This document shows positions 1 through 6,915 of a stretch of 36,077 bases of DNA, in pieces. The notes beneath the pieces are model-generated. The model was not told the origin of the DNA, ran no database searches, and worked only from the letters and a program-made list of their open reading frames with translations. The DNA is taken from positions 1 to 36,077 of the forward strand of contig QEVL01000033.1 in assembly GCA_003577305.1 (NCBI GenBank). The letters are read 5' to 3'. The number at the start of each line of letters is the position of its first letter. Position 1 is the first letter of the stretch. Made by a program: the position numbers and the translations under genes. Source of the stretch: Burkholderiales bacterium. Its GTDB lineage: Bacteria > Pseudomonadota > Gammaproteobacteria > Burkholderiales > Burkholderiaceae_E.

Positions 1-1
1 G

Positions 2-556
2 CCGATCGCCAATCGGCGCGAAGACGAATACGGCGGTTCGCTCGAGAACCGCATGCGCTGGCCACTGGAGGTGATCGCCGCGATGCGCGCCGCCTGGCCG
101 GCGCACAAGCCGCTGGGCGTGCGTCTGTCGGCCACCGACTGGCTCACGCACCTGCCCGCCGCCGAGCGCTTCGACCTGCCCGACGCGATCGAATTCTCGC
201 GGCGCTGCGCCGCGCTCGGCGCCGACTGGATCGACGCCTCGAGCGGCGGCATTTCCCCGCAGCAGAAAATCAAGGCCGCACCCGGCTTCCAGGTACCGTT
301 CGCCGAGGCGATCCGCCGCGAGACGAAACTGCCGGTGATCGCAGTGGGCCTGATCACCGAGCCGCAGCAGGCCGAAGACATCGTCGCCTCGGGGCAGGCC
401 GACATGGTGGCGCTCGCGCGCGCGATGCTCTACGACCCGCACTGGCCGTGGCACGCGGCGGCGGCGCTCGGCGCCAGCGTCGAGGTGCCACGCCAGTACT
501 GGCGAAGCCGGCCGCGCGAGCATCCGCAGCTCTTCGGGCCGTCCGCCCACCTGTGA
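2..556 (+). CDS. Old Yellow Enzyme-family NADH:flavin oxidoreductase (5' end outside window)
   Basis: This is the C-terminal half of an FMN-dependent ene-reductase of the YqjM/NADH:flavin oxidoreductase type. The frame is open from the window edge. It begins with the family's RRxDxYGGSxENRxR signature (seen as RREDEYGGSLENRMRW), then the WIDASSGG strand and the phosphate-binding end VIAVGLITEPQQAEDI...ADMVALARAMLYDP. The protein ends HPQLF plus a few residues, as these enzymes usually do. The N-terminal barrel strands that carry most FMN contacts lie outside the window. The stop is 2 nt before the next gene's ATG, so the two are probably co-transcribed. The family assignment is firm; the substrate is unknown. 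Confidence 0.93.
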   Translation, partial: PIANRREDEYGGSLENRMRWPLEVIAAMRAAWPAHKPLGVRLSATDWLTHLPAAERFDLPDAIEFSRRCAALGADWIDASSGGISPQQKIKAAPGFQVPFAEAIRRETKLPVIAVGLITEPQQAEDIVASGQADMVALARAMLYDPHWPWHAAAALGASVEVPRQYWRSRPREHPQLFGPSAHL

Positions 557-558
557 GG

Positions 559-1239
559 ATGCAGGTGCACCGGGCGGTCGTCTTCGACCTCGACGGCCTG
601 ATGGTCGACACCGAGCGCATCGCGCTCGAGTGCTGGATCGAGGCCGCAGGCAGCTTCGGCTGGGAGATCTCGCCCGAGACCTGCCTCGCGCTGGTGGGCA
701 TCGACAGTCGCGAGTCGCGCCAGGCACTGCTCGACCGCATGGGCGGCAGCTTTCCGATGACCGAGGTGTCGGCGCGCGGACGCGTGCGTTACCTGGAGCG
801 TCTGCGCGGCGAAGGCGTGCAGGTGAAACCGGGACTGGTCGAGCTGCTCGACTGGCTGGCCTCGCGCGCCGTGCCGATCGCAGTGGCCACCTCGACCCAG
901 CAGGAGCTGGCGCTCGAAAAACTCGTGCTCGCCGGCCTGCGCGAGCGCTTCGAGACCATCGTCGGCGGCGACCAGGTGCCCCGCGGCAAGCCCGCGCCCG
1001 ACGTCTACCGCGAGGCGATTGCGCGCATCGGCGCCGAACCCGCGCACTGCATCGCGCTGGAAGACTCCGAGATCGGCTTGCGCGCGGCGCACGCGGCGGG
1101 TGCAACCTGCATCGTGGTGCCCGACCTGCTGCCGCCCTCGCCCGAATTCGAGCCGCTCGCGCACGCGATCGTGCCCAGCCTGCGCGAAGCGCACGCGCTG
1201 CTCGCCACGATGCTCGCTTCCGGCGCCGCCGGGGCCTGA
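559..1239 (+). CDS. HAD-superfamily phosphatase (beta-phosphoglucomutase-like subgroup)
   Basis: A 226-residue haloacid dehalogenase-fold hydrolase, probably a small-molecule or sugar-phosphate phosphatase. Motif I is VVFDLDGLMVDTE, with nucleophile Asp10 and acid/base Asp12. Motif II is the ATST strand near residue 112. Motif III is the Lys of GKPAPDVY, and motif IV is ALEDSEIG. A helical cap (subfamily I) lies between motifs I and II, as in YcjU, GPH and beta-phosphoglucomutase relatives. Two starts are possible: the ATG at 559, or a GTG at 565, which is better spaced from the GAGG at 555-558. The gene follows the oxidoreductase by 2 nt and converges on the transporter at 2281-1313. The exact substrate cannot be read from the sequence. 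Confidence 0.9.
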   Translation: MQVHRAVVFDLDGLMVDTERIALECWIEAAGSFGWEISPETCLALVGIDSRESRQALLDRMGGSFPMTEVSARGRVRYLERLRGEGVQVKPGLVELLDWLASRAVPIAVATSTQQELALEKLVLAGLRERFETIVGGDQVPRGKPAPDVYREAIARIGAEPAHCIALEDSEIGLRAAHAAGATCIVVPDLLPPSPEFEPLAHAIVPSLREAHALLATMLASGAAGA

Positions 1240-1312
1240 ACGCCCCGACCCGCAGACGACGCGCTGTCGCGCCAGCCGCCAGTGTGCGCCGCGGCACGGC
1301 CCGCCGCTGCGC

Positions 1313-2281
1313 TCACGGCCCCGCGAGCAGCAGCCAGACGACGCCGCCCACCATCAGCGCCATGCCGACAGCCTCGCGCGCAGTGGTGCCCTGGGCGAAG
1401 AGCCGCTGCGAGACCGCCTGCGCGAACACGATCTCGACCAGGCCGACGGTGCGCACCGCAGCGGCCGCCTGCAGCGAGAACGCGAGAAACCACAGTTGCG
1501 AAGCCAGCGCACCGGCAGCACCGGCCAGCAGCGACGGCCGCCACAGGCGGAGGATCTCGCGCAGCACGCTACGCTCGCGCCAGAGCAGCCAGGCGGTGAG
1601 CAGCGCTGTCTGGATCGCCAGCGAAGTGGCGAGCGTGGTGGTGGCACGCAGGTAGAACGGGCCATCGCCCAGCGCGAGGATCGCGCCGCGAAAACCCACC
1701 GCCGACAGCGCGAACATCGCGCCCGAGAGCACGCCGAACAACGCCGCGCGCGGCACGCGCCCCACCCCGGGCATGTCGACCGCAGCGCTTCCCGCGGCCG
1801 TGCCCTCCCCGTCGACGCCCGCGCCGCCAGCCGGCATCGACATCAGCAGCACGCCGGCGGTGGCCACCAGCACCGCTGCACTGGCTTGCAGGCCCAGGCG
1901 CTCGCCGAGGAAGATCAGCCCGAACAGCGCGATCTGCAGCGGCTCGGTCTTCACGTAGGCGATCGACACCACGAACGAACGCTCGCGCATCGCGGCGAGC
2001 ATCAGCGCGGTGGCGAGAATCTGGAACACGGCACCCATCAGCGCCCAGCCGGCATAGCTCCACGACGGCCGCAGGCTCCCGGGGGCGGTGGCGGCGACCA
2101 CCCCGGCGAGGAAGAGCAACCCGAACGGCAGTCCGAACAGGAAACGCACGTGCGTGGCCCCGACCGTGCCGAGCCGGCCGGTGAGGCTGCGCTGCGCGGC
2201 ATTGCGCGCGGTCTGTACGCCCGCGGCGGCAACCGTGCAGGCGACCCAGAGCCAGGCCGGCGGATCGGCGGCGACGCTCAC
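1313..2281 (-). CDS. EamA/DMT-family inner-membrane transporter
   Basis: A 322-residue integral membrane protein of the drug/metabolite transporter superfamily. About ten hydrophobic segments fall into two homologous halves. A Gly/Ala-rich loop of roughly 25 residues (near GGAGVDGEGTAAG) separates them. A charged turn, FLGERLGL, follows an early helix of the first half, which is typical of EamA proteins. Translation is assigned to the GTG at 2281, which overlaps the moaE stop as GTGA. The upstream codons of this frame lie inside moaE and are not credible. It is the last gene of the molybdopterin run, and nothing shows that it carries a molybdenum-related substrate. Confidence 0.85.
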   Translation of the reverse strand: MSVAADPPAWLWVACTVAAAGVQTARNAAQRSLTGRLGTVGATHVRFLFGLPFGLLFLAGVVAATAPGSLRPSWSYAGWALMGAVFQILATALMLAAMRERSFVVSIAYVKTEPLQIALFGLIFLGERLGLQASAAVLVATAGVLLMSMPAGGAGVDGEGTAAGSAAVDMPGVGRVPRAALFGVLSGAMFALSAVGFRGAILALGDGPFYLRATTTLATSLAIQTALLTAWLLWRERSVLREILRLWRPSLLAGAAGALASQLWFLAFSLQAAAAVRTVGLVEIVFAQAVSQRLFAQGTTAREAVGMALMVGGVVWLLLAGP

Positions 2282-2724
2282 CAGCGCGCCGCCGCCTCGT
2301 CGTCGCTCTCGCGCGCCTCGACCCAGCGCTCGCCGTGCGGCGTGCGTTCCTTCTTCCAGAACGGTGCCCGGGTCTTCAGGTAGTCGATGATGAATTCGCA
2401 GGCGGCGAAGGCTTCGCCGCGGTGCGCGGACGTGACGACGACGAGCACGATCTGGTCGCCGGGCGCGAGATCTCCGTGGCGGTGGATGACCAGTGCGTCG
2501 AGGATGTTCCAGCGGCTGCGCGCCTGGGCGCAGATGTCTTCGAGTGCGCGCTCGGTCATGCCTGGATAGTGTTCGAGCGCCATCGCCGATACGCCGGCGC
2601 CCTCGTTCAGGTCGCGCACGGTGCCGATGAAGGCGGCCACCGCGCCGACGTTCAGGTTGCCAGCTCGCAGCGCGGCAATCTCGGCGCCGGCGTCGAAGTC
2701 GTGTTGCTGCACGCGCACGGGCAT
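2278..2724 (-). CDS. moaE: Molybdopterin synthase catalytic subunit MoaE
   Basis: The large subunit of molybdopterin synthase, which works with MoaD thiocarboxylate to insert two sulfurs into cyclic pyranopterin monophosphate in the cytoplasm. The 148 residues show the family's hallmarks: VGAVAAFIGTVRD, LEHYPGM, IHRHGDLAPGD, VVTSAHRGEAFAACEFIIDYLK, and the C-terminal APFWKKE catalytic lysine segment. The length is normal. The ATG lies 2 nt after the ccdB stop, so in this genome moaE is read behind the toxin gene instead of directly behind moaD. Its stop overlaps the GTG of the transporter gene. Confidence 0.96.
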   Translation of the reverse strand: MPVRVQQHDFDAGAEIAALRAGNLNVGAVAAFIGTVRDLNEGAGVSAMALEHYPGMTERALEDICAQARSRWNILDALVIHRHGDLAPGDQIVLVVVTSAHRGEAFAACEFIIDYLKTRAPFWKKERTPHGERWVEARESDDEAAARW

Positions 2725-2726
2725 GG

Positions 2727-3041
2727 TCAGACTCCGGTGATGAGCACATCGAGCGCCGCAACGATCTCGTGGCGATGCGCGGCGAGTGAACCCACGTGCG
2801 CGCCAATGGCCTTGCGGGCAATGCCCGCGATCTCGGGCGTGCGCATCACGACGCGCCGGCCGTCCACTTCGAAGACCGGCATCAGCCGCGCGATCGGCGT
2901 GGTGTCGTGGCCGGCGAGCGCGAGCGGAACGACCACCCGCGTGGCCAGCGATTCGAGGAGATCGGACTGGATTTCGAGCAGGAACGGAAAGCGCGCCCGC
3001 GTCGAGGCATCAGGGTTGCGGTAGACATCGAACTGCGGCAC
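2727..3041 (-). CDS. ccdB: CcdB-family toxin
   Basis: A 104-residue toxin of the CcdB/PemK/MazF fold. In the F-plasmid system CcdB poisons DNA gyrase. Family features are the start MPQFDVYRNPD, PFLLEIQSDLL, VVVPLA and a C-terminal DVLITGV. In F CcdB the C-terminus is FWGI, whose Trp-Gly-Ile residues are needed for toxicity. Here the Trp position is Thr (ITGV), so gyrase poisoning cannot be assumed. The start is a GTG (reads CAC on the + strand at 3039-3041), 38 nt after the ccdA stop. The usual ccdA-ccdB overlap is absent. The stop sits 2 nt before moaE. Confidence 0.9.
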   Translation of the reverse strand: MPQFDVYRNPDASTRARFPFLLEIQSDLLESLATRVVVPLALAGHDTTPIARLMPVFEVDGRRVVMRTPEIAGIARKAIGAHVGSLAAHRHEIVAALDVLITGV

Positions 3042-3079
3042 GGCACCGTCTCGACACCACGTATTTGCAACTCACGACA

Positions 3080-3346
3080 CTAGAAGCTGCGCAGCGAGTC
3101 GGCGAAGCAGCCGTTGCGCTCGACCTCGCGGTTGTACGCATCGATCGCGCCGCGGTTCTCGGCCAGCCAGCGCTGCCGCGCGCGTTCGGCCACTTCGACC
3201 ACCAGCGCCGCTTCGAGCGTCTGCGAGAGATTGACGTCGAGCTCGCGCGCGCGGCGCAGCAGGTCGGCGTTGACGGTGACGTTGGTGGCGCGCCTGGGCG
3301 CGCTGACGTCGTACAGCACGCTGCGTTCGCGAACGACATGTTTCAT
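3080..3346 (-). CDS. ccdA: CcdA-family antitoxin
   Basis: An antitoxin of the CcdA family, expected to bind and neutralise CcdB through its disordered C-terminus and to repress its own promoter through an N-terminal ribbon-helix-helix domain. The RHH segment is ATNVTVNADLLRRARELDVN (about residues 20-39). The CcdB-binding tail contains RWLAENRGAI and NGCFADSLRSF, matching the F CcdA pattern ENxE...NGxFADxxRxW. The ATG at 3346 (88 residues) is preferred over an in-frame GTG at 3352 because a sigma70-type promoter at 3353-3381 would start transcription at about 3346. No Shine-Dalgarno sequence is visible, so the message may be leaderless. Confidence 0.9.
   Translation of the reverse strand: MKHVVRERSVLYDVSAPRRATNVTVNADLLRRARELDVNLSQTLEAALVVEVAERARQRWLAENRGAIDAYNREVERNGCFADSLRSF
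3324..3335. promoter_or_regulatory. 12-bp perfect palindrome, candidate CcdA operator
   Basis: CGTTCGCGAACG is a perfect 12-bp palindrome inside the first codons of ccdA. It lies about 11-22 nt downstream of the predicted start site. CcdA-type RHH antitoxins autoregulate by binding palindromes near their promoter, so this is the best operator candidate. It is inferred from position and symmetry only. Confidence 0.4.
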
Positions 3347-3352
3347 GCGCAC

Positions 3353-3381
3353 AGTTTATGCGCATCGAACGCAGGCGTCAA
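3353..3381 (-). promoter_or_regulatory. Sigma70-type promoter of ccdAB
   Basis: On the minus strand TTGACG (3381-3376) and TAAACT (3358-3353) are separated by exactly 17 nt. The -35 box contains the TGA stop codon of moaD (3380-3378). The predicted transcription start falls on or next to the ccdA ATG at 3346. This gives the toxin-antitoxin pair, and probably moaE behind it, a transcription source independent of the moeA-moaD message. Confidence 0.7.
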
Positions 3382-3635
3382 CCCCCGGTCACCGGCGGAA
3401 AGAAGGCCACCTCGGCACCGGAGCCGACCGGCGTGTCGGGGCGCGCCATGGCCTGGTCGATCGAGACGCGGATCGCACGGCCCTCGGCCAGCATCTCGGC
3501 CCAGGCGCCGCCGCGGCCGCACAGCCAGGCGCGCAGCTGTGCGGCGGTGCTTACGCCGACCGGCAGGTCGATCGTCTCGCGGTGGGTGCCGAGCGCCTCG
3601 CGCAGCCCGGCGAAATAGAGGATCGTGATCGTCAT
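3378..3635 (-). CDS. moaD: Molybdopterin synthase sulfur-carrier subunit MoaD
   Basis: A ubiquitin-like small subunit of molybdopterin synthase, 85 residues. The start MTITILYFAGLREALG, the FFPPVTGG end and the C-terminal Gly-Gly are diagnostic. The terminal glycine is adenylated by MoeB and becomes the thiocarboxylate sulfur donor used by MoaE. The ATG at 3635 overlaps the moeA stop (ATGA). The stop lies within the ccdAB -35 box. The partner moaE is about 650 bp away, on the other side of ccdAB. Confidence 0.95.
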   Translation of the reverse strand: MTITILYFAGLREALGTHRETIDLPVGVSTAAQLRAWLCGRGGAWAEMLAEGRAIRVSIDQAMARPDTPVGSGAEVAFFPPVTGG

Positions 3636-4870
3636 TTCGTCAGCTCCGAAAAGGGCAGAAAACGCACGATGTCGCCGCGCGCGATCGGGTGCTGCGGCGG
3701 ATTGTCGATCAGCCCGTCGCCCCAGACGGTGGAGGTGAGCACCGCGGAACTCTGGTTCGGGAACAGGTCGAGCCCGCCGCCCGCGTTGATTTTCGCCCGG
3801 AGGAACTCGCGCCGGCGATCGGGTTTCGACCAGTCGAAGTCGGCGCGCATCGGCAGCGCGCGCGGCGCCACTTCCGCCATGCCCTGCAGCCGCTGCACGA
3901 ACGGGCGCACCAGCAGCAGGAACGTAACGAAGCTCGACACCGGGTTGCCGGGCAGGCCGATGAAGTGGGCGATGCCCTCGCCGGGCGTGCCGCGGCGCAC
4001 GCGCCCGTAGGCGAGCGGCTTGCCCGGCTTGATCGCGATCTGCCACATGCGCAGTTCGCCTTCGGCCTCGACCGCGGGCTTCACGTGGTCTTCCTCACCC
4101 ACCGATACGCCGCCCGAAGTGACGATCAGGTCGTTGCCCTGCGCGGCGCGGCGCAGCGCCTCGCGGGTGGCAGCCAGCGTGTCGGGCACGATGCCCAGGT
4201 CGGCCAGTTCGCAGCCCATCGCGCGGATCAGCGCGCCCAGCACGTAGCGGTTGCTGTTGTAGATCGCGCCGGGGCGCAACGGTTCGCCGGGCATTGCCAG
4301 TTCGTCGCCGGTGAAGAAGCACCCCACGCGCACCGGCCGGTGCACCGGCAGGCTCGCCAGCCCGACCGAAGCGGCCAGGCCGGTGGCCTGCGCAGTCAGC
4401 CGCGTGCCGGCTGCGAGGATCACGCTTCCGCTGCGGATGTCTTCGCCGGTGCGCCGGATCCATTCGCCCGGCGCCGGACACTGCGAGAACGACACCGTGT
4501 CGCCCTCGACGACCGCCATCTCCTGCATCACGATCGCGTCGGCGCCATCGGGGACCAGGCCGCCGGTGAAGATGCGCGCGGCCTCTCCCGGATTCAGCGG
4601 CCGGCCCACGTGGCCCGCCGGAATGCGTTGCGCAACCGGCAGCTTCACCGGATGCCCGGGCGCCGCCTGCAGCAGGTCGGCGCGGCGCACCGCGTAACCG
4701 TCCATCTGCGTGTTGTCGCGTGGCGGCACGTCGAGTGTGGAGCGCAGGTCGGCGGCCAGCACGCGCCCGGCAGCCGCCGCGGTGTCGACGGTCTCGACTT
4801 CGCCGATCGGCACGGCCTGCGCGAGCAGTGCGGCGAGCGCCTCATCGAACGGCAGCAATGCGGGCTTCAT
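3632..4870 (-). CDS. moeA: Molybdopterin molybdenumtransferase MoeA
   Basis: A 412-residue enzyme that inserts molybdate into adenylylated molybdopterin to make molybdenum cofactor. Visible signatures are the MDGYAV segment of domain III, RIFTGGLVPDGADAIVMQE, GDELAMPGE, IYNSNRYVL, the MoCF-binding loop TSGGVSVGEEDHVK, and GLPGNPVSSFVTFLLLVRP. The C-terminal beta-barrel domain IV is present and the length is normal. The start at 4870 lies 29 nt inside the 3' end of mobB, and the stop overlaps the moaD start. All of this fits a translationally coupled molybdopterin operon. Confidence 0.96.
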   Translation of the reverse strand: MKPALLPFDEALAALLAQAVPIGEVETVDTAAAAGRVLAADLRSTLDVPPRDNTQMDGYAVRRADLLQAAPGHPVKLPVAQRIPAGHVGRPLNPGEAARIFTGGLVPDGADAIVMQEMAVVEGDTVSFSQCPAPGEWIRRTGEDIRSGSVILAAGTRLTAQATGLAASVGLASLPVHRPVRVGCFFTGDELAMPGEPLRPGAIYNSNRYVLGALIRAMGCELADLGIVPDTLAATREALRRAAQGNDLIVTSGGVSVGEEDHVKPAVEAEGELRMWQIAIKPGKPLAYGRVRRGTPGEGIAHFIGLPGNPVSSFVTFLLLVRPFVQRLQGMAEVAPRALPMRADFDWSKPDRRREFLRAKINAGGGLDLFPNQSSAVLTSTVWGDGLIDNPPQHPIARGDIVRFLPFSELTK

Positions 4871-5363
4871 GGATGCGATCCAGGTGGTCGATGATGAAGT
4901 CGACGATGGTGTCGGGCCGGTTCAGGTCGAGCAGCGGCAGCCGGGTCTCGATCGGCACGTCGGCCGCGACCGCGACGATGTCGGGGTCGCCGGGGTGCAG
5001 CATCGGCTTGCCGAGTTTCGGGCGGCACACCTCGAGCTTGGGGATCGACGCGTGCTTGTAGCCTTCGACCAGCACCAGGTCGCACGGCGAGAAACGCTGC
5101 AACTGCTCGTGCAGCGACGGCTCGGGTTCGTTGCGCAACTCGTGCATCAGCACCCAGCGCTGGTCGGAGGTAATCAGCACCTCGGAGGCGCCGGCCTCGC
5201 GATGGCGATAGGAGTCCTTGCCCGGCTTGTCGATGTCGAAGGTGTGGTGCGCGTGCTTGATCAGCGACACGCGCAGGCCCCGCAGCACGAAGCGCGGGAT
5301 CAGCTGCTCGATGAGCGTGGTCTTGCCCGAGCCGGAATAGCCTGCGAAGCCGAATACTCTCAT
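4842..5363 (-). CDS. mobB: Molybdopterin-guanine dinucleotide biosynthesis adaptor MobB
   Basis: A 173-residue GTP-binding protein of the MobB family. It assists MobA or MoeA in making or handing over the guanine-dinucleotide form of the cofactor. The P-loop GYSGSGKTTL is at residues 8-17, followed by the family's VSLIKHAHHTFDIDKPGKDSYRHREAGA block, LVLVEGYKH and a C-terminal DFIIDHLDRI. It is the first gene of the minus-strand molybdopterin run and overlaps moeA by 29 nt. No convincing promoter was found in the 114 bp upstream. No mobA, moaA, moaB or moaC lies in the window. Confidence 0.93.
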   Translation of the reverse strand: MRVFGFAGYSGSGKTTLIEQLIPRFVLRGLRVSLIKHAHHTFDIDKPGKDSYRHREAGASEVLITSDQRWVLMHELRNEPEPSLHEQLQRFSPCDLVLVEGYKHASIPKLEVCRPKLGKPMLHPGDPDIVAVAADVPIETRLPLLDLNRPDTIVDFIIDHLDRIHEARIAAVR

Positions 5364-5477
5364 GTCGCACCAAGCGTACCCGATGCAGTGTAGCGCGGCC
5401 TCGGTAACCTGCCGCGCGCAGGGGCTCGGCGGACCGGCCGGCGGCGCCTGGCGGCGCCCGGGGGCACGCGCCGCGGC

Positions 5478-6890
5478 TCAGCCGCCGCAGCGCTCGGCGA
5501 TGTAGCGCTGCAGCGCGCCCACGTCGACCGCCATGCGATCGAAACGCTGCGGACGTGCTTCCAGGTTTTCGAAGCCGGGCGGGCGCGGCGCATCCTCGCC
5601 GATCGCCTCGCGGATCGTGTCGGCGAACTTGGCGGCCTGCGCGGTCTCGAGGCAGAGCATCGGCACGCCGGGTTCGCGCCAGCGCTGCGCCACCCGGTAG
5701 CCGTCGGCGGTGTGCGTGTCGATCGTGACACCGTAGCGCGCACGCACCTCGCGGATCGTCGCGAGACGGTCGGCGTGGCGGCTGCAGCCCGAGGCCAAGC
5801 CGAAGTCGGGGAGCCGATCGAGCTCGGGGGTGCCGGCAAGGTCGAATTCGCCGCGCTCGTCGAGCACGCGCCACAGCGCGGCCACGCGCCCCGCGTCGGC
5901 GCCGGTCAGGTCGTAGACGAAGCGCTCGAAGTTCGATGCCTTCGAGATGTCCATCGACGGGCTGCTGGTCTGGTGCGTCTCGGCAGTGCCGCGCGGCCGG
6001 TAGCGGCCGGTGCGGAAGAACTCGTCGAGCACGTCGTTCTCGTTGGTGGCGACCACCAGCCGCGAGACCGGCAGGCCCATCATGCGCGCGATGTGGCCGG
6101 CGAGCACGTTGCCGAAGTTGCCCGAAGGCACCGCGAACGACACCGGCTGCGAGTCGTCTTGGGTGGCCGCGAAGAAGCCCTTGAAGTAATAGACCACCTG
6201 CGCGACCACGCGTGCCCAGTTGATCGAGTTGACCGTGCCGATCGCGTAGCGCTGCTTGAAGGCGAGGTCGTTCGAGACCGCCTTCACCATGTCCTGGCAG
6301 TCGTCGAAGACGCCGTCGACCGCGATGTTGAAGATGTTCGGGTCGTCGAGCGAGAACATCTGCGCCGCCTGGAACGGGCTCATGCGCCCGTGCGGCGAGA
6401 GCATGAACACGCGGATGCCGCGCCGTCCGCGCATCGCGTATTCGGCGGCGCTGCCGGTGTCGCCCGAGGTGGCGCCGAGGATGTTCAGCTCGCGCCCCTC
6501 TTTCGCGAGCACGTACTCGAACAACTGGCCGAGCAGCTGCATCGCCACGTCCTTGAAGGCGAGCGTGGGGCCGTTGGACAGCCGCAGCAGGTGCAGGCCG
6601 GGCTCGAGCGTGTGCAGCGGCGTGATCTCGGCCGAGCCGAAGACCTGCGCGGTGTAGGTGCGTTCGATCAGCGCGCGCAGGTCGGCTTCGGGGATGTCGT
6701 CGGCGTACAGACGCAGGATCTCGAACGCGAGCGCCGGATACGACAGCTTGCGCCAGCGCGCCAGCGTGGCGGCATCGATGCGCGGATAGCGTTCGGGCAC
6801 GACCAGGCCGCCGTCGGGCGCCAGGCCGCCGAGCAGGATCTCGGTGAAGCGGGCCGGCTGCATGCCGCCGCGGGTCGACAGGTATTTCAT
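5478..6890 (-). CDS. thrC: Threonine synthase
   Basis: A PLP-dependent enzyme converting O-phosphohomoserine to threonine, the last step of the pathway started by Hom. The 470 residues begin with the conserved MKYLSTRGG and carry the PLP lysine Lys113 in LAFKDVAMQ. Also visible are ATSGDTGSAAEYAMRGR and VPSGNFGNVLAGH. This is the longer threonine synthase class found in proteobacteria and yeast. The start is fixed by the conserved N-terminus. No Shine-Dalgarno sequence precedes it: the 24 nt before the ATG are a pure tetranucleotide repeat. The gene follows hom by 25 nt. Confidence 0.97.
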   Translation of the reverse strand: MKYLSTRGGMQPARFTEILLGGLAPDGGLVVPERYPRIDAATLARWRKLSYPALAFEILRLYADDIPEADLRALIERTYTAQVFGSAEITPLHTLEPGLHLLRLSNGPTLAFKDVAMQLLGQLFEYVLAKEGRELNILGATSGDTGSAAEYAMRGRRGIRVFMLSPHGRMSPFQAAQMFSLDDPNIFNIAVDGVFDDCQDMVKAVSNDLAFKQRYAIGTVNSINWARVVAQVVYYFKGFFAATQDDSQPVSFAVPSGNFGNVLAGHIARMMGLPVSRLVVATNENDVLDEFFRTGRYRPRGTAETHQTSSPSMDISKASNFERFVYDLTGADAGRVAALWRVLDERGEFDLAGTPELDRLPDFGLASGCSRHADRLATIREVRARYGVTIDTHTADGYRVAQRWREPGVPMLCLETAQAAKFADTIREAIGEDAPRPPGFENLEARPQRFDRMAVDVGALQRYIAERCGG

Positions 6891-6914
6891 CGGGCGGGCG
6901 GGCGGGCGGGCGGG
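6891..6914. repeat. (CGGG)6 tetranucleotide repeat abutting the thrC start codon
   Basis: Six perfect copies of CGGG fill positions 6891-6914 on the + strand, leaving one base before the hom stop codon at 6916-6918. In the thrC message this reads as CCCG repeats directly against the ATG and replaces any ribosome-binding site. The + strand, which is the template for hom-thrC, has six GGG runs with 1-nt spacers, a sequence able to form a G-quadruplex. Tetranucleotide tracts can slip during replication. Confidence 0.95.
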
Positions 6915-6915
6915 A

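Noticed and set aside
5443..5458. GGCGCC-TGGC-GGCGCC stem as a thrC terminator
   Set aside because: The stem is only 6 bp, lacks a T-tract on the minus strand, and similar stems arise often at this GC content.
5364..5477. A promoter for mobB in the gap behind it
   Set aside because: A TACACT box is present on the minus strand, but the nearest -35-like sequence is only 9 nt away. Spacing is wrong.
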